From positions 5,456,001 through 5,520,000 of the forward strand of contig CP136062.1 in the NCBI GenBank assembly GCA_032622095.1: a stretch of DNA of 64,000 bases. Reading direction: 5' to 3'. The position numbers and the translations under genes were made by a program. This stretch comes from Siphonodentalium dalli. Its lineage: Eukaryota > Mollusca > Scaphopoda > Gadilida > Siphonodentaliidae. Below, one piece after another: positions 9,561 to 20,101 of this stretch. Numbering within the stretch: position 1 is the first letter of the stretch; each line of letters starts with the position of its first letter. The notes under the pieces are model-generated. The model saw nothing but the letters and a program-made list of their open reading frames with translations, did not search any database and was not told the origin of the DNA.

Positions 9561-9999
9561 CATCAGTCCTTCCTATGAGGAAATAACAGCGAGAGCACTT
9601 ATTTGCTCTCGCAATTCAAAAGACCGGTGTAATTGCACCCGTAATATAATTGTAACATGGGTTTTTCTCAAACAAAATGCCAATGTGGGATAGATAGACC
9701 TATGGCCAGTTACACTTTCACATGCCCATACACTATCTGAGATGGGAAAGGTTCTAAATATGTCATCAAATAGTTCAATATTGATTCAACGGTTACAGTG
9801 ACCATCAACATTTTGACAAGCTGGACGAGTGAAAAATTGCGAGTGCACACGTATCATGGGAAGGATTGCTACATGTATATTATATATACTTGTGTTATGT
9901 AAAACAAATTTATGTTGTGCAAAAAACATTACAAGTACGTAAATAGTACATGTACAATGTATGTGATAACTTACAAGCAAAACACTCAACAAGGAGTAG

Positions 10000-10270
10000 G
10001 CCCCCACAAATTGATTTTTGTTAGCAATGGCACCAAGTTGTTTACAACATACCGGCATATCCATTGCTAATCTCCACCTCTCAAGATTTTGGTGTTAAAT
10101 GCGTCGCTATGAATCACTTTCAATCAAAACAATCGCCATGGTCTTGAGTGTTTGGTTATCGCTCACTATCTACGTGCCATATAATGTATATAAAACAAAT
10201 TCTCGGCTCACACAAAGCGTGTTTTACGGTTAATAATGCATTCAAATTATGATAATTATTGTATACTATT
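10000..10270 (+). repeat. Interspersed repeat of about 260 bp, copy 2 of 3
   Basis: Matches copy 1 over the same blocks: GTTTACAACATACCGGCATA, CACCTCTCAAGATTTTGGTG, CTTGAGTGTTTGGTTATCG and TAATAATGCATTCAAATTAT. Divergence suggests it is not recent. Confidence 0.75.
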
Positions 10271-10379
10271 AGATTATTATTAGGGATATTTAGTAACTGT
10301 TATTTCTTACTTATAATCGAAAGCGAAAGCCATTCATGCCTGAGCGGTCCACTGATTTAAGGAGAATCACTGACTAGTC

Positions 10380-12130
10380 TCCCAAATCTATGACAATTAA
10401 TGTTTTCAAGAATATACTAATAGTATAGCATACATTCCAAAGACTGGGTCAATAAATTATATTATGCTATTGCCATAGCCCATAATGCAAAAGATAGGGC
10501 AGTATAGTCTCCCAAATCTGTGACAATTAATGTTTCCGACCCTCTAATAAAATATTCTCAGCCCCCAAACCCCTGTTTTGATTTTATTCATTGTATCTCA
10601 TCATATTGAAATCAGTTTGTCGACAATTGACCCAGATAAAGATCATTCTCAGAAATTGATGACCCAAAATGCATATTTTGAAGTAGGGCAGGTGCGGGTT
10701 ACGGCAGGAGAAACTTGTCCTACTCGATTATATTCACGCAATATGTGGCTAAATACATCTATTGAACTGAATGATATGTGGTTCTCAACGAGTATCAAAA
10801 GAATGGGTCCATACATTAAGTTATATTACTGCCTTGTCCCATAATGTAAACGGTAGGGCTGGTCTACATGTGTTGTCTCCCAAATCTGTGAAAATTCATG
10901 TTTTCAGCCCCTTAATAAAACTGTATCAGTATCCAAACCCCTGTTTTGATTTTATTTATTGTATCTCATCATATTGAACTAAGTTTGGCCATAATTTACC
11001 CAGATAGAGGCCATTCTCAGACATTGATGACCAAAAATGCACATTTTGAGGTACATGTACCGTAGGGCATGTGTGGGGTAAGGAAGGACAAAATTGGCCT
11101 GCTCGATATGATTCACTCTATAATTATGTGGCTAAATACTTTTAAAGAACTGTACATGTATGAGACGTGTTTCTAAATGAATTTCAAAAGACTGGGTCCA
11201 TACTATAAGTTACAGGGCGAGATGTTGCCGGGTACGGTGCCATATGAGGCGAAGTGAGATTAATATCGGGCGAGGCGCTAGCCGAGCCCGATATTAATCT
11301 CACTGAACCTCATATGTCACCGTAACCGGCAACAACGAGCCCTGTGACGATTTTATCAAATCACCCACATATCATGTTTTCCGTGTGAGAAATTGAATTA
11401 CTTATACAAAGTTCATTACCTGCCAGTAAGTAAATTTGTTGTCTATGGCTATTAACTTATGTAACGTCACAGTGACGCGTCACGGGCGTTGAACGTCAAC
11501 GCATTGAGTCAATGGCTAATCACCAGAAGCAGGACAACAAACTTGAGTTTGATAGTTAATTTATGAGTGTTTAGAATTTCTCAAATATATCGCATGCAGG
11601 TTTTGGTATATGGTACTATGTCTTTAAATTAACATAACTTGATTTCCGACTGATATCCCTTTTCTTGGCTCAAAATACACCGAAAATATACCCGAGGCGG
11701 CAGAGTTCCATGGAAAACAAAATGGCGGACAACGACCCCATATGGGAACCTTAAGGGGGATATGGATTCCATATGGGACGGGCTACAAAGATGACGACCC
11801 GATGTCTCCTGATATGCCTCTACCAACGGAGCGTCCTCATTGATCGATCCAACCAGGTGACATGATAAATTATGTTATGCTATTGCAACGGCCCATATTG
11901 AATATAAACGGTAGGGCAGGTCTTGTCTCCCAAATCTGATAAATTTCACGTTTTCAGCCTCCAGATACAAATTTACCAGTCTCCAACCCCCTGTTTTTAT
12001 TTTATTTATTGTATCTCATCATATTGAACTAAGGTTGGCTAAACTAAATTTACCCAGATAGAGGCCATTATCAGAAATTGATGACCAAAAATGCATATTT
12101 TGAGGTAAAGGCATGTGTGAGGTACTTTAA
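10380..12130 (+). repeat. Tandem array of units of about 370 bp, interrupted
   Basis: Four diverged units can be followed by TCTCCCAAATCTGTGA, AACCCCTGTTTTGATTTTAT, TGTATCTCATCATATTGAA and TTGATGACC-AAAATGCA blocks near 10500, 10870 and 11930-12090; a less complete unit lies between. The array is broken between about 11213 and 11860 by a foldback element and unrelated sequence. Protein-like openings inside it are phase-dependent by-products. Confidence 0.85.
11213..11344. mobile_element. Foldback (MITE-like) element with CAGGGC ends
   Basis: The 132 bp fold on themselves: CAGGGCGAGATGTTGCCGG at the left is matched by an imperfect complement ending GAGCCCTG. The inner stem AGTGAGATTAATATCGGGC pairs with GCCCGATATTAATCTCACT around a GAGGCGCTAGCCGA centre. 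It lies inside a tandem unit, so it was inserted, but no clean target duplication was found. A hairpin DNA transposon derivative is the simplest reading. Confidence 0.6.
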
Positions 12131-13189
12131 TGGAGGAAAAACTTGGCATAGTCGATTGTATTGCCGACTTGCGAAAAGCTACATATATTATACACTGTAC
12201 ACTAAAAGGTTTGTGTGGTTTGCGGTATACCCCCATACTTATGAGTGGGCATGGTGGGTGTACGAGGCTTGGGCTACATGGGCTAACATTTTGAAAATTC
12301 AAGTGGCACCCTCATACCCCTAACGTCCAATGTATTACCATGAATCCATTTGACAAAGAAGACTTAACCCAAACAGTATACATGTACAGTAAAACGAATT
12401 TGAATTGAAAATTGTTTATGAATAGAACCTGGTACAAAACAGTGGAGGTTTCGGGAAATTTCACCTCTTCAGAATACAAACCGTTAATAAAGCCATGCAT
12501 ACATGTAGCTCGAAGACGAGTATGAGTCGCCACACAGTAACTTTCACCAGGATCTGTTCATAAAATTAAGTGAATTAACAACTCTTGAGCTCAAGATATA
12601 CTGGTAGTGGTTTTGAATATTTCAGAAATGACAGTTCAATTTGTGTCATCATAAATCAGATTTGGAATACAAGTAGCTTGCTGGAATTTCTCGCAATATA
12701 CATGTACATGCATGTTGACTCCGTAGTGATTTCATAGTATGTCTTTTAGCTCACTTTTATTTGGCGCTGACTGTAATGTCATATATATGGACTGTATTGA
12801 ACCCACGAGACACATGTGTGTGTCTCCAGAATAAGGTGGCTTTATTTGACCAGTGACTTTTTAGAAATGAAAACAATATTCTGCCCAAATATTGTTATTG
12901 ATTGCCTGCCTACATGTATGTTCTAAAGTCATATGTGGAATCATTTTCATAAATGAGTATAGTCTGAGATAACGCTGAACCCAATATATGATTTTATAGG
13001 CATGGGTTCTGTGTGGTTTTCAACTGAGTGGCCCAATCTTGTGCTAATATTTTATATAGATGCAGACCTACACTGTATCCAAACACACTAAATATGGTGG
13101 AAATAATAACATATGAAAGGGTAGTTCAACTTGGAAAGGGAATAATTTCATGTTTTACAGTCAATGGAGTGATTAGGAATGTGGAAAGA
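12131..13189. other. No gene seen; start of the 350-bp repeat family
   Basis: Unique AT-rich sequence to about 12820. It then has a diverged 350-bp family unit (ATTGCCTGCCTACATGTATG, TTCTAAAGTCATATGTGGAA, GAGTATAGTCTGAGA) to about 13120. Confidence 0.5.
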
Positions 13190-14090
13190 TGAAAGGCCTA
13201 CATGAGTAGTTATGCAAAGAGTAAAATCCAATATGACCACTGGCAGCCATGTTTTTTGCCGAATGACCCCAAAAAGACTCGTTCCCATTTACATGTCATT
13301 GTTAACATCCGTGACAAATTTCATGATGATCCGACAAAAGATACAACATGTAGCCTGTGTCAAAGGATTTAGTCATGCAGAGAGTAAAATCCAAGATGGC
13401 CGCTGGCGGCCATGTTTTTTTGCCGAATGACCCCACAATGACTCGTTCCCATCTACATGTCATTGTTAACATCCATGACACATTTCATGATGATCCGACC
13501 AAAGCTACGACATGTAGCCCGTGCCAAATGATTTAGTCATGCAAAGAGTAAGATACCAGGTGGCTGCTGGCGGATATGGTTTTTGGCCGAACAACCCCAA
13601 AATTACTCGTTCCCATCTACATGTCAATATTAACATTCGTGACAAATTTCATGATGATCAGACGAACATTACTATCTGTAACCCGTGCTAATGGATTGAA
13701 TTTTGAAATCCAAGATGGCTGCTGGCAGCCATGTCTATATTGCCGAATGACTCGAAGATGACTCATTTCCATCTACATGTCAATGTCAACAGTGATGTCA
13801 AATTTCATTATGATCCGACCAAAGCTATGACCTGTAGCCCGTGCCAAAGGATTTAGTCATGCAAAGAGTAATATCCAAGAAGGCTACTGGCGGCCATGTT
13901 TTTTGCCGAACAACACAAAAATGACTCTTTCCTATCTACATGACAATATTAACATCCACGACAAATTTCATGCTGATCAGACGAACAGTAAGACATGTGG
14001 CCCGTGCTAATGGATTGAATTTTGAAATCCAAGATGGATGCTGGCAGCCATGGTACGACCTGTAGCCCGTGCTAAAGGAAGTTATTGACG
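13190..14090 (+). repeat. Tandem array of units of about 162 bp (AAGATGGCNGCNGGC family)
   Basis: Unit starts TTAGTCATGCAAAGAGTAA fall at about 13209, 13371 and 13534, 162-163 bp apart, and again near 13855. Each unit has an AAGATGGC...GGCCAT near-palindrome, TCGTTCCCATCTACATGTCA, GACAAATTTCATGATGATC and a GTAGCCCGTGCCAAA end. A CA-rich tail and a CCATGGCAATAGCT end follow at 14100-14150. Relatives occur at 8837-9310, 17440-17720 and 63130-64000. Confidence 0.9.
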
Positions 14091-15454
14091 AATCTCGCAC
14101 ATACACACGCACACACACACACGGACGACGTATACCAAGCCATGGCAATAGCTAATAATGGGTTACATGGCCTACATGTAATTCAAGTTAAAATCTTGTA
14201 CCAACTTGACTATTAAAAACACAAATAGTCCACTCCCTTGGGCCCTAAATCTCTTCTTGGTGCCCATATATTTGTGTTCAATGCCTGCCTACAGACATGT
14301 ATGTATATTAAAAGTCAAATATAGAATATAGCCTGAGAGAACACTGACCCCAAGATATAACATGATTTCAAAGGCACGGTGCTGTATGGTTTTATCAGAG
14401 TGCTGTGGACCATCTCCTTTTCCTCAAATCCGACTGAGGAGCCCAAACTTTTGCAAATCTTTTATATAAATTCAGGTCTATCCAAAAACACTAAAAGTAG
14501 TGCTGGAAAGAAACTAATATAAATGTACCGATACATGGAATGGGTTACATGACCCAATTCAAGTTTAAACTACCAATTTAACTATTAAAAACCACAAATA
14601 TCGCCCTGCCATTGAGCCCAAAATACGTTCCAGGTGCACAAATAGTTTTTGTTCGGTGCCTGCCTATATTCTAAAGTCAAACTTTGAATAATGTTCATAA
14701 TGATTATACATGTACCTGCAGTCTGATAGAACACTTACCCCAAAGTATGCATTTATAGGCACGGGTGCTGTACATGTATGCCTGGGTTGGAGCGATTCCT
14801 TGCCCTTCAATCCCAATGCGGCACAATCTTTGACAAATCTTTTATGTAGATGCAGACATATCCAAAAACACTTAAACCACTTAAAGACATACTATATACT
14901 TGTTTCGGGTGCGTGAAACTGACAAGTTAGTATGCACGAGCTATGCCAACTGAAGGAATATAACATTCTACTAACATCACCGAAAATTTTAAGCAAATCG
15001 GCCGTACCACTCCATAGAAAGCATCGTCAGACCTATGCTCAAATGTAAATATGTACTACTCGATTCGGGACGCATCTATCGGTGATAAACCGACGAAAAT
15101 GATTTCGCCACCAAGAGTCACTGCATTTGGTGTGTGCTGTGGATTTTGATTCACTATCTCTAAAAATTACTACTTTGAACAAGAATATTCTTCATTTCTG
15201 TTTGATTACCACGGTGTTTCACATCGCATTCACACAAATATTCCCATCCCCGGCCTTGAGCCAGAAATCCTTTCCAGGTGCCCAAATATTTGTTGTTGAT
15301 TGCCTGCGTATGTTCTAAAGTCATATGTGGAATCACTGATCCCAAAATATGATTTTATATTCAAGGGTGCTGTATGGTTTTATCATAGGTGCTTACCAAA
15401 AATTCAACTGAGAAGCCCAATCTTTTGCTAATCTTTTAAATAGATGCAGACCTA

Positions 15455-15854
15455 CCCTGCTCGACAAATAAGTGTCCAATAAACCGCGGTGCGGTTAGCG
15501 TTGCCCCGTGGCTGAAATGTAAAGTTGTACACCGCGGCACCACCGACTAACCAACAGTTGGGAAGTGGTGTACTTGCCGTTCGGTCATGGTGTAGTTGCC
15601 AAGGTGTACGTTCATTAAACTGAAAAAAGACGATACAAACCAGAAATCTAACCACAGTGTACATGCTGTTCGGTCGCGGTGTAGTTGCCTTTTGGCCGTG
15701 GTGTAATTGCCGTTCGGCCGCAGTGTACTTGCTGTTCGGCCGCGGTGTGCTTGCCGTTCGGCCGCGGTGCTCAACTGCAGTTTCAAACTGTGACACCGCG
15801 GCCGAACGGCACATACACTGCGGTGCCAATGGACACTTGTTTTGTCCAGCGGGG
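15455..15854. mobile_element. Non-autonomous TIR transposon, 400 bp, TA target duplication
   Basis: Left end CCCTGCTCGACAAATAAGTG matches the complement of the right end (CCCCGCTGGACAAAACAAGT), giving 24-25-bp TIRs with a few differences. It is flanked by TA at 15453-15454 and 15855-15856. Removing it with one TA restores GACCTATC-TAAAACACT, which matches the uninterrupted sibling repeats at about 14470 and 14865. The interior has no ORF of its own. It holds a 22-bp minisatellite (next entry). A TA duplication fits Tc1/mariner-type or related transposases, but the superfamily is not proven. Confidence 0.85.
15570..15780. repeat. CpG-rich 22-bp minisatellite inside the TIR element
   Basis: Units of GTTCGGCCGCGGTGTACTTGCC type occur about eight times with single-base changes. 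Two fragments in inverted orientation lie at 15795-15825. Open frames on both strands across it are repeat by-products. Confidence 0.9.
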
Positions 15855-16789
15855 TATCTAAAACACTAAAAGTTGTAGAAATAAAAACATATAATGGGTT
15901 ACAGGGCCAAATTAAATTTTAAAGTACCAATTTGACTATTAAAACACAAATACAATGTAGTCCTCTCCCCCTGGGCCCTAAATCCCTTCTTGGTGCCCAA
16001 ATATTTTGTGTTCAATGCCTGCCTAAATTCTAAAGTCATATATGGAATAATTTCCAGAATGACTGAATGAGTATAGCCTGATAGAACACTGTCCTCTAAA
16101 TTTAACATGATTTTAAAGGCACTGTGCTGCACTGTGTTCTGTATGTTTTTATTATGGGTGCCGTTGCTCCTCTCCTTTTCATCATGACCGACGACATCGC
16201 AATCGTCTGAACAAATAAGCACAATTTTGTTGTGGTCGATTCCTCCACTTATGATTGAATCGTGGTTGTCTGAACATTCACATACTGGTAAGATTTATGT
16301 TCCTTTCAGAAGATTTTCACGTATTTGCATGTAATTTATTTTGTTCTGGCTCAGTCAGTGCTTGTCCAAAATTGACTAATCAATTCGTTACTTTATTATC
16401 CAGTAGACTGAGTCAGTGCATGCAGTACTCCCAGTGGTCTCCCACTCCCAGTAATCTATCACGTAGATGTTCCGTTCGGCTGTTCAGTCAAGCTGCAGTC
16501 TTGTTTTAATTCAGAGAGAAAACCACACATTCACAGTGTCAACAACGCCAATATTCAATGGAATGACATATTATTCCGTGGATTGATAGCTCATGATTAA
16601 ATTATCCAGACATGTCCATGAACATTCCTTCAGAAACACTGAGTAAATATTGACAACTCTTAAAGTAGCTAATATATATTATAGAGCATACCAAAGGCCG
16701 AACACATTGAGCAAAATTGTTAACATTTCCAATGGACTGGGGTTGTCGAACTACATGTATAACACCCCGTTTTTGTTTTCCTTTTTAGC

Positions 16790-16930
16790 TCAACTTTACA
16801 ACGTGAAGTTTGAGAAATTGCCATGGATTGGCGTCCATCATCCGTGGTCCGTCCGTGCATGCGTGCGTGTGATCGTACTTGCGTCAACAATTTCCTTCGG
16901 CACGTCATACAGGTCGCAGCCAACGGAAAC
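16790..16930 (+). repeat. CCGTCCGTGCGTGCG repeat block, copy 1
   Basis: Contains CCTTTTTAGCTCAACTTTAC, a GCCATGGATTGGCGTCCATC segment, CCGTGGTCCGTCCGTGC and GTCAACAATTTCCTTCGGCA. A second copy at 17255-17410 is about 85-90% similar. It resembles the head of the 162-bp family in reverse, because the CA-rich tail and CCATGGCAATAGCT end at 14100-14150 are its inverted match. Confidence 0.8.
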
Positions 16931-17254
16931 CATCTAGCCGCGTCCCCGGTCAGAACTGATTTCATGGCGGTTATGTTCGGTGTTCATGCTTGACAAAAAA
17001 TTGGCCTGACCCTATGTGCGCTTAGATATAACAGTTTAGGCGTGACAAAGGTAAACTGATATCGACATAATGTCCTTTCAATGCGAGCTGGGTGCGGTGA
17101 CCAAGTGTCCATATATTATCACTTCAATAGAAACACACTATAGATACGGACCTAACCTCGATAGGTAAGCTATATTTTATTCGCTTTGTGCGCGCGCTCA
17201 ATTTTATTTTATTTTTGTGTTTTCCCACTGGTTTTTCGCTGTGTTTGTTGTCCT

Positions 17255-17410
17255 TTTTAGCTAAAATTTACAACGTTTACAAGTTTGAGATATTGCCATG
17301 GGTTGGCGTCCATCACCCGTGGTCCGTCCGTGCGTGCCTGCGTGTGGTCGTACGTGCGTCAACAATCTCCTTCGGCACGTCCTACAGGTCGCAGCCCTTA
17401 TCCGATATTT
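17255..17410 (+). repeat. CCGTCCGTGCGTGCG repeat block, copy 2
   Basis: Same block order as 16790-16930. It runs on into reverse-oriented 162-bp family sequence at 17440-17720 (AAAACATGGCCGCCAGCAGC and GACTAAATCCTTTGGCGCAC). So the block is one terminus of that family. Confidence 0.8.
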
Positions 17411-17439
17411 GCCAAACTTCATATGTAGCTTCAGTGTGA

Positions 17440-17720
17440 GCTATAGATGGGAGCTATTGAATTTGTTTTCCAAATTTCGAAGAAAAACATGGCCGCCAGC
17501 AGCCATCTTGGATTTCAAATTTGAACCCATCGGCACACCATACAGCTCGTATGTCTTGTCGGATCATTTTTAAATTACGCAGTCACGATTGTGATAATAG
17601 GTAGATGGGGGCTATCGAATTTGAACGATTTTAGATGAAAAACATGGCCGCTGGCAGCCATCTTAGATTTTACTCTTTGTATGACTAAATCCTTTGGCGC
17701 ACCCTACATATCGTATCCCT
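17440..17720 (-). repeat. 162-bp family, two reverse-oriented units
   Basis: Reverse complements of the 13190-14090 units, with ATGGCCGCNNGCAGCCATCT near-palindromes at about 17490 and 17645 and the unit end GACTAAATCCTTTGGCGCAC at 17682-17702. Confidence 0.8.
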
Positions 17721-18191
17721 CGTCCGATCATCACCAGATTTCATATGAATCTTGGATATTTTCAATCGATAGAGGTCTATAGAACTTTTCGTCGCTGTGA
17801 TATTTCCAGTAATAGTCCGGGTCAACCAGAGATCACGCTGTCGATTGCCAATTTACCAAATTGCTTTACCAAAAATGAATTTGCATTAACAAAATCCCGG
17901 TTTGCTAAAAAACATTGGCATTCAGCATTTTGGCTATTGACAATTGATACACATCGGGAACATAATTATATTTTCCCGCGTTTCGCCAAGTATAGCGGGA
18001 AAAATATGTCTTGTATCGTTGCACGAAATAAACAACTCATGAATATTGACATTCGGGGAGTCCCATATAGTGCGCACATCGCTTCGTGGCAGAAGATTGT
18101 TATTGTTGTTTATTTTGGGTTAGGGAAGACTAAATATTACAGTCAATCGGTCAGGAAACAAAAAACATTGATATCCGGTCGCAACAGCTAA
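17694..18191 (+). CDS. Unrecognised ORF of 165 codons, doubtful
   Basis: This is one of the longer open frames that is not inside an obvious tandem repeat, although its first residues are read from 162-bp family sequence. The product has no signal peptide, no convincing membrane segment and no motif I know. There is no TATA box or splice structure to support it. It may be chance, or a decayed coding segment whose true start lies near 17780. Confidence 0.15.
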   Translation: MAHPTYRIPRPIITRFHMNLGYFQSIEVYRTFRRCDISSNSPGQPEITLSIANLPNCFTKNEFALTKSRFAKKHWHSAFWLLTIDTHREHNYIFPRFAKYSGKNMSCIVARNKQLMNIDIRGVPYSAHIASWQKIVIVVYFGLGKTKYYSQSVRKQKTLISGRNS

Positions 18192-18409
18192 CTGGGTCCT
18201 AATTGAAAGCGTATCGCTGGGGTGAATGTGTTTCGAATTTCTAGTCGAGTATAACACTGAGTGCGGCTATTGATTCTAATATGAAAAAAATTTAGTCAAG
18301 CAAAGGGCGTCCTGAAGTCTAAGCGGTGTTTTGATAGTAAGTGTTAGATAAATTATCATGAATATGTCCTTCGTAACTAGGCTTTCACAAACAGTGACAA
18401 ACAGCAAAT

Positions 18410-18784
18410 ATGAATCGAAAGCGTAAGTTAGATTTAGGCAAAATGTATCAGACACACAACATCCTTCTGAAATGAAAAAAAGTTACTGATTTCTTCGGAG
18501 ATTCAAACATTACCGACAGTCCCATTAAAGCGGTTGATTTGACATATTCGTGTGTTACACCGCCTAAACCGAGCAACATACTACCGTCCAATGCCACGCG
18601 AACGTCAGAAAAAGCTGCATGTTCTCAAGAAAGAAAATTTCCAAGCGAGTGGCACATATCTCGTGAATGCCTACCATTCAATGGTGTCAAAACTGATTTG
18701 TGGAAATACCCAATTCAAAAGTGCCACCACAAATATTTGTCAGAAAATGTGGCAGCAGAAAATATAAAATGGCGCAAAAGATAA
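18410..18784 (+). pseudogene. Nuclear or transposase-like N-terminus with one in-frame stop
   Basis: From the ATG at 18410 the frame reads MNRKRKLDLGKMYQTHNILL, one TGA at codon 22, then KKVTDFFGDSNITDS and 80 further codons to a stop at 18784. Codon phase is unchanged across the TGA, so this looks like one gene with a single nonsense change. The basic NRKRKLD start resembles a nuclear localisation signal, and KKVTDFF resembles the start of several transposase-type nuclear proteins. A later RKFPSEWHISRECL segment is vaguely like a hAT TTF-type finger region, but I do not trust that. Unknown function. The 376-bp duplicated block starts about 95 bp downstream. Confidence 0.35.
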
Positions 18785-18879
18785 TGCGATTGGCAAGAAT
18801 GTTGGCACCTGGACATTTTGGGCCAGCGCGAACCCTGTGCACAACGCATTATAATATCAAACTAAAAACAGTATTTGCA

Positions 18880-19255
18880 GATGAAAATGGATAACTCTAA
18901 AATCAAGTGGTAATATGGCAAAATGTTGTGATACTTAAGCCTTAAGTGATAATACGGCCTTATCTTGTTGATGAATAACAAGTTTTGGGAAATTTGATAC
19001 CATAGTTGACAGTGGTTAGCATTAGTTTTTTCGTCGCAATAAATCTATTCTGAGAACTAAAGCGTATTTTGAAGAAATGTTGTTGTTGTTGTATCTTGTT
19101 GATATGGGACCGTCTGTTCGGATTGAGTACCTTTAATGCTTAAAGTTTAAACTGAGAACACAGTGTTAGAATCATGATATATTTAATAGGTGAGAATGGT
19201 AAAACAAATCACGGTTAATGGCATTATTAACAGTTAATCACGTTTAACTTGATAT
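18880..19255 (+). repeat. Segmental duplication of 376 bp, copy 1
   Basis: From GATGAAAATGGATAACTCT to TTTAACTTGATAT. It matches 22348-22719 at about 97% with a few small gaps. Just after its right end (19262) lies the diverged B-type promoter. Copy 2 continues into unrelated sequence. Confidence 0.95.
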
Positions 19256-19261
19256 GTTTGT

Positions 19262-19410
19262 ACAAATTAGCAAACACAACAGTACAGTTCGCGATTCTTA
19301 CGAAACGGTGGTGTTTATGACATTAGTGTTTACGAGACCATTAGAGTGTTATGAGGGAATCTATGTACGTTGAGTACTTCGTAGTTCTATGCTTGCTGTC
19401 ATGCATGTCC
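19262..19410 (+). promoter_or_regulatory. Diverged relic of the module B promoter region
   Basis: Aligns with 46165-46300: CAAATTAGCAAACAC, CAGTTCGCGATT versus CAGTTCGCGGTT, ACGGTGGTGTTTAT versus ACAGTGGGGTTTAT, GTGTTTACGAGA, GAGGGAATCTATG, and GAGTACTTCGTAGTTCTATG versus GAGTTCTTCGTAGTTCTATG. The TATA box (TTTATAAAAA) has become TTTATGAC, and the GTGAGT donor has become GTTGAGT. It is therefore an old, inactive copy of the element in the 43.5-51.2 kb array. The open frame across it (19351-19677) is not supported. Confidence 0.7.
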
Positions 19411-19935
19411 AGAAGCATCAGCCAAGCATTCAAATTGACCCTCGATGGTTACACGCGATTTGCTGTTGTATGCTCTGTGTTACTTGTTCAAGTGCCATTG
19501 TATGTTGCTAAATTATATCAATTTACATTGAGTCTTATATCCCGACAATTGCTATTTTATCTTAAAGCATTTCATACATTGTACTTGTTCAGATGTATCT
19601 ACAAAATAAATACAAAATCATATCACCGGTGTCACATTAAGAAAATATCGACCCAGGTGCCCATGCAACGCTATTGACAAAGACACTTATTTTATGTAGT
19701 TCGAATGAATTTGAAAAGATACACATAGTTTTAGTATTGATTTTGAGAGAAATATCTCCCCAACCCCCAATAGGATTTTATCGCAAAAATAACAGAAGTT
19801 TGTTGAAAATGAAAAAGCCCCCACGCCCGAGTGGCAAACAAGCAGAATAATGTGTGAAATACATCCGTCTATCGGAAAAACATATTCGCCAAAATACACA
19901 TATGGGGAGCATATGGTAGCTCACGGTCTATATAT

Positions 19936-20101
19936 GCCATCAACATCGTTTTTCGGTTGATCTATGCGCCTATAGATCGATCAGTAGACGATTAATATAA
20001 TGTATAATTCCGCGAAGCGGATTACACTAAGTATGTGATTCGTCTACTGATCGATATACAGTGTACAATGAATAGATCAACCGAAAAACGACGTTGGTGG
20101 C
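19936..20101. mobile_element. Foldback element, 166 bp
   Basis: GCCATCAACATCGTTTTTCG at the left pairs with an imperfect complement ending CGTTGGTGGC at the right. Inner arms TGATCTATNNNN and GATCGATCAGTAGACGA pair with TCGTCTACTGATCGAT around a TTCCGCGAAGCGGATT centre, itself a small hairpin. It is hairpin-only with no ORF. No target duplication was identified. Confidence 0.65.

Larger units (their letters stand above)
14235..16180 (+). repeat. Tandem or fragmented units of about 350 bp
   Basis: Blocks TTCTTGGTGCCCA, TTCAATGCCTGCCTA, TTCTAAAGTCA, TAGAACACTG, GGGTGCTGTATGGTTTTAT and TCCAAAAACACTAAAAG recur near 14250, 14600, 15250 and 15960. The unit between 15250 and 15960 carries the 400-bp TIR element. 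No coding sequence was supported in the array. Confidence 0.8.

Noticed and set aside
15452-15869. ORFs of 70-125 codons across the 400-bp TIR element
   Set aside because: They read the 22-bp minisatellite and cross the transposon ends and target site.
19351-19677. 108-codon hydrophobic ORF
   Set aside because: Its start lies in the decayed module B leader and intron region, and the aligned copies do not keep the frame.
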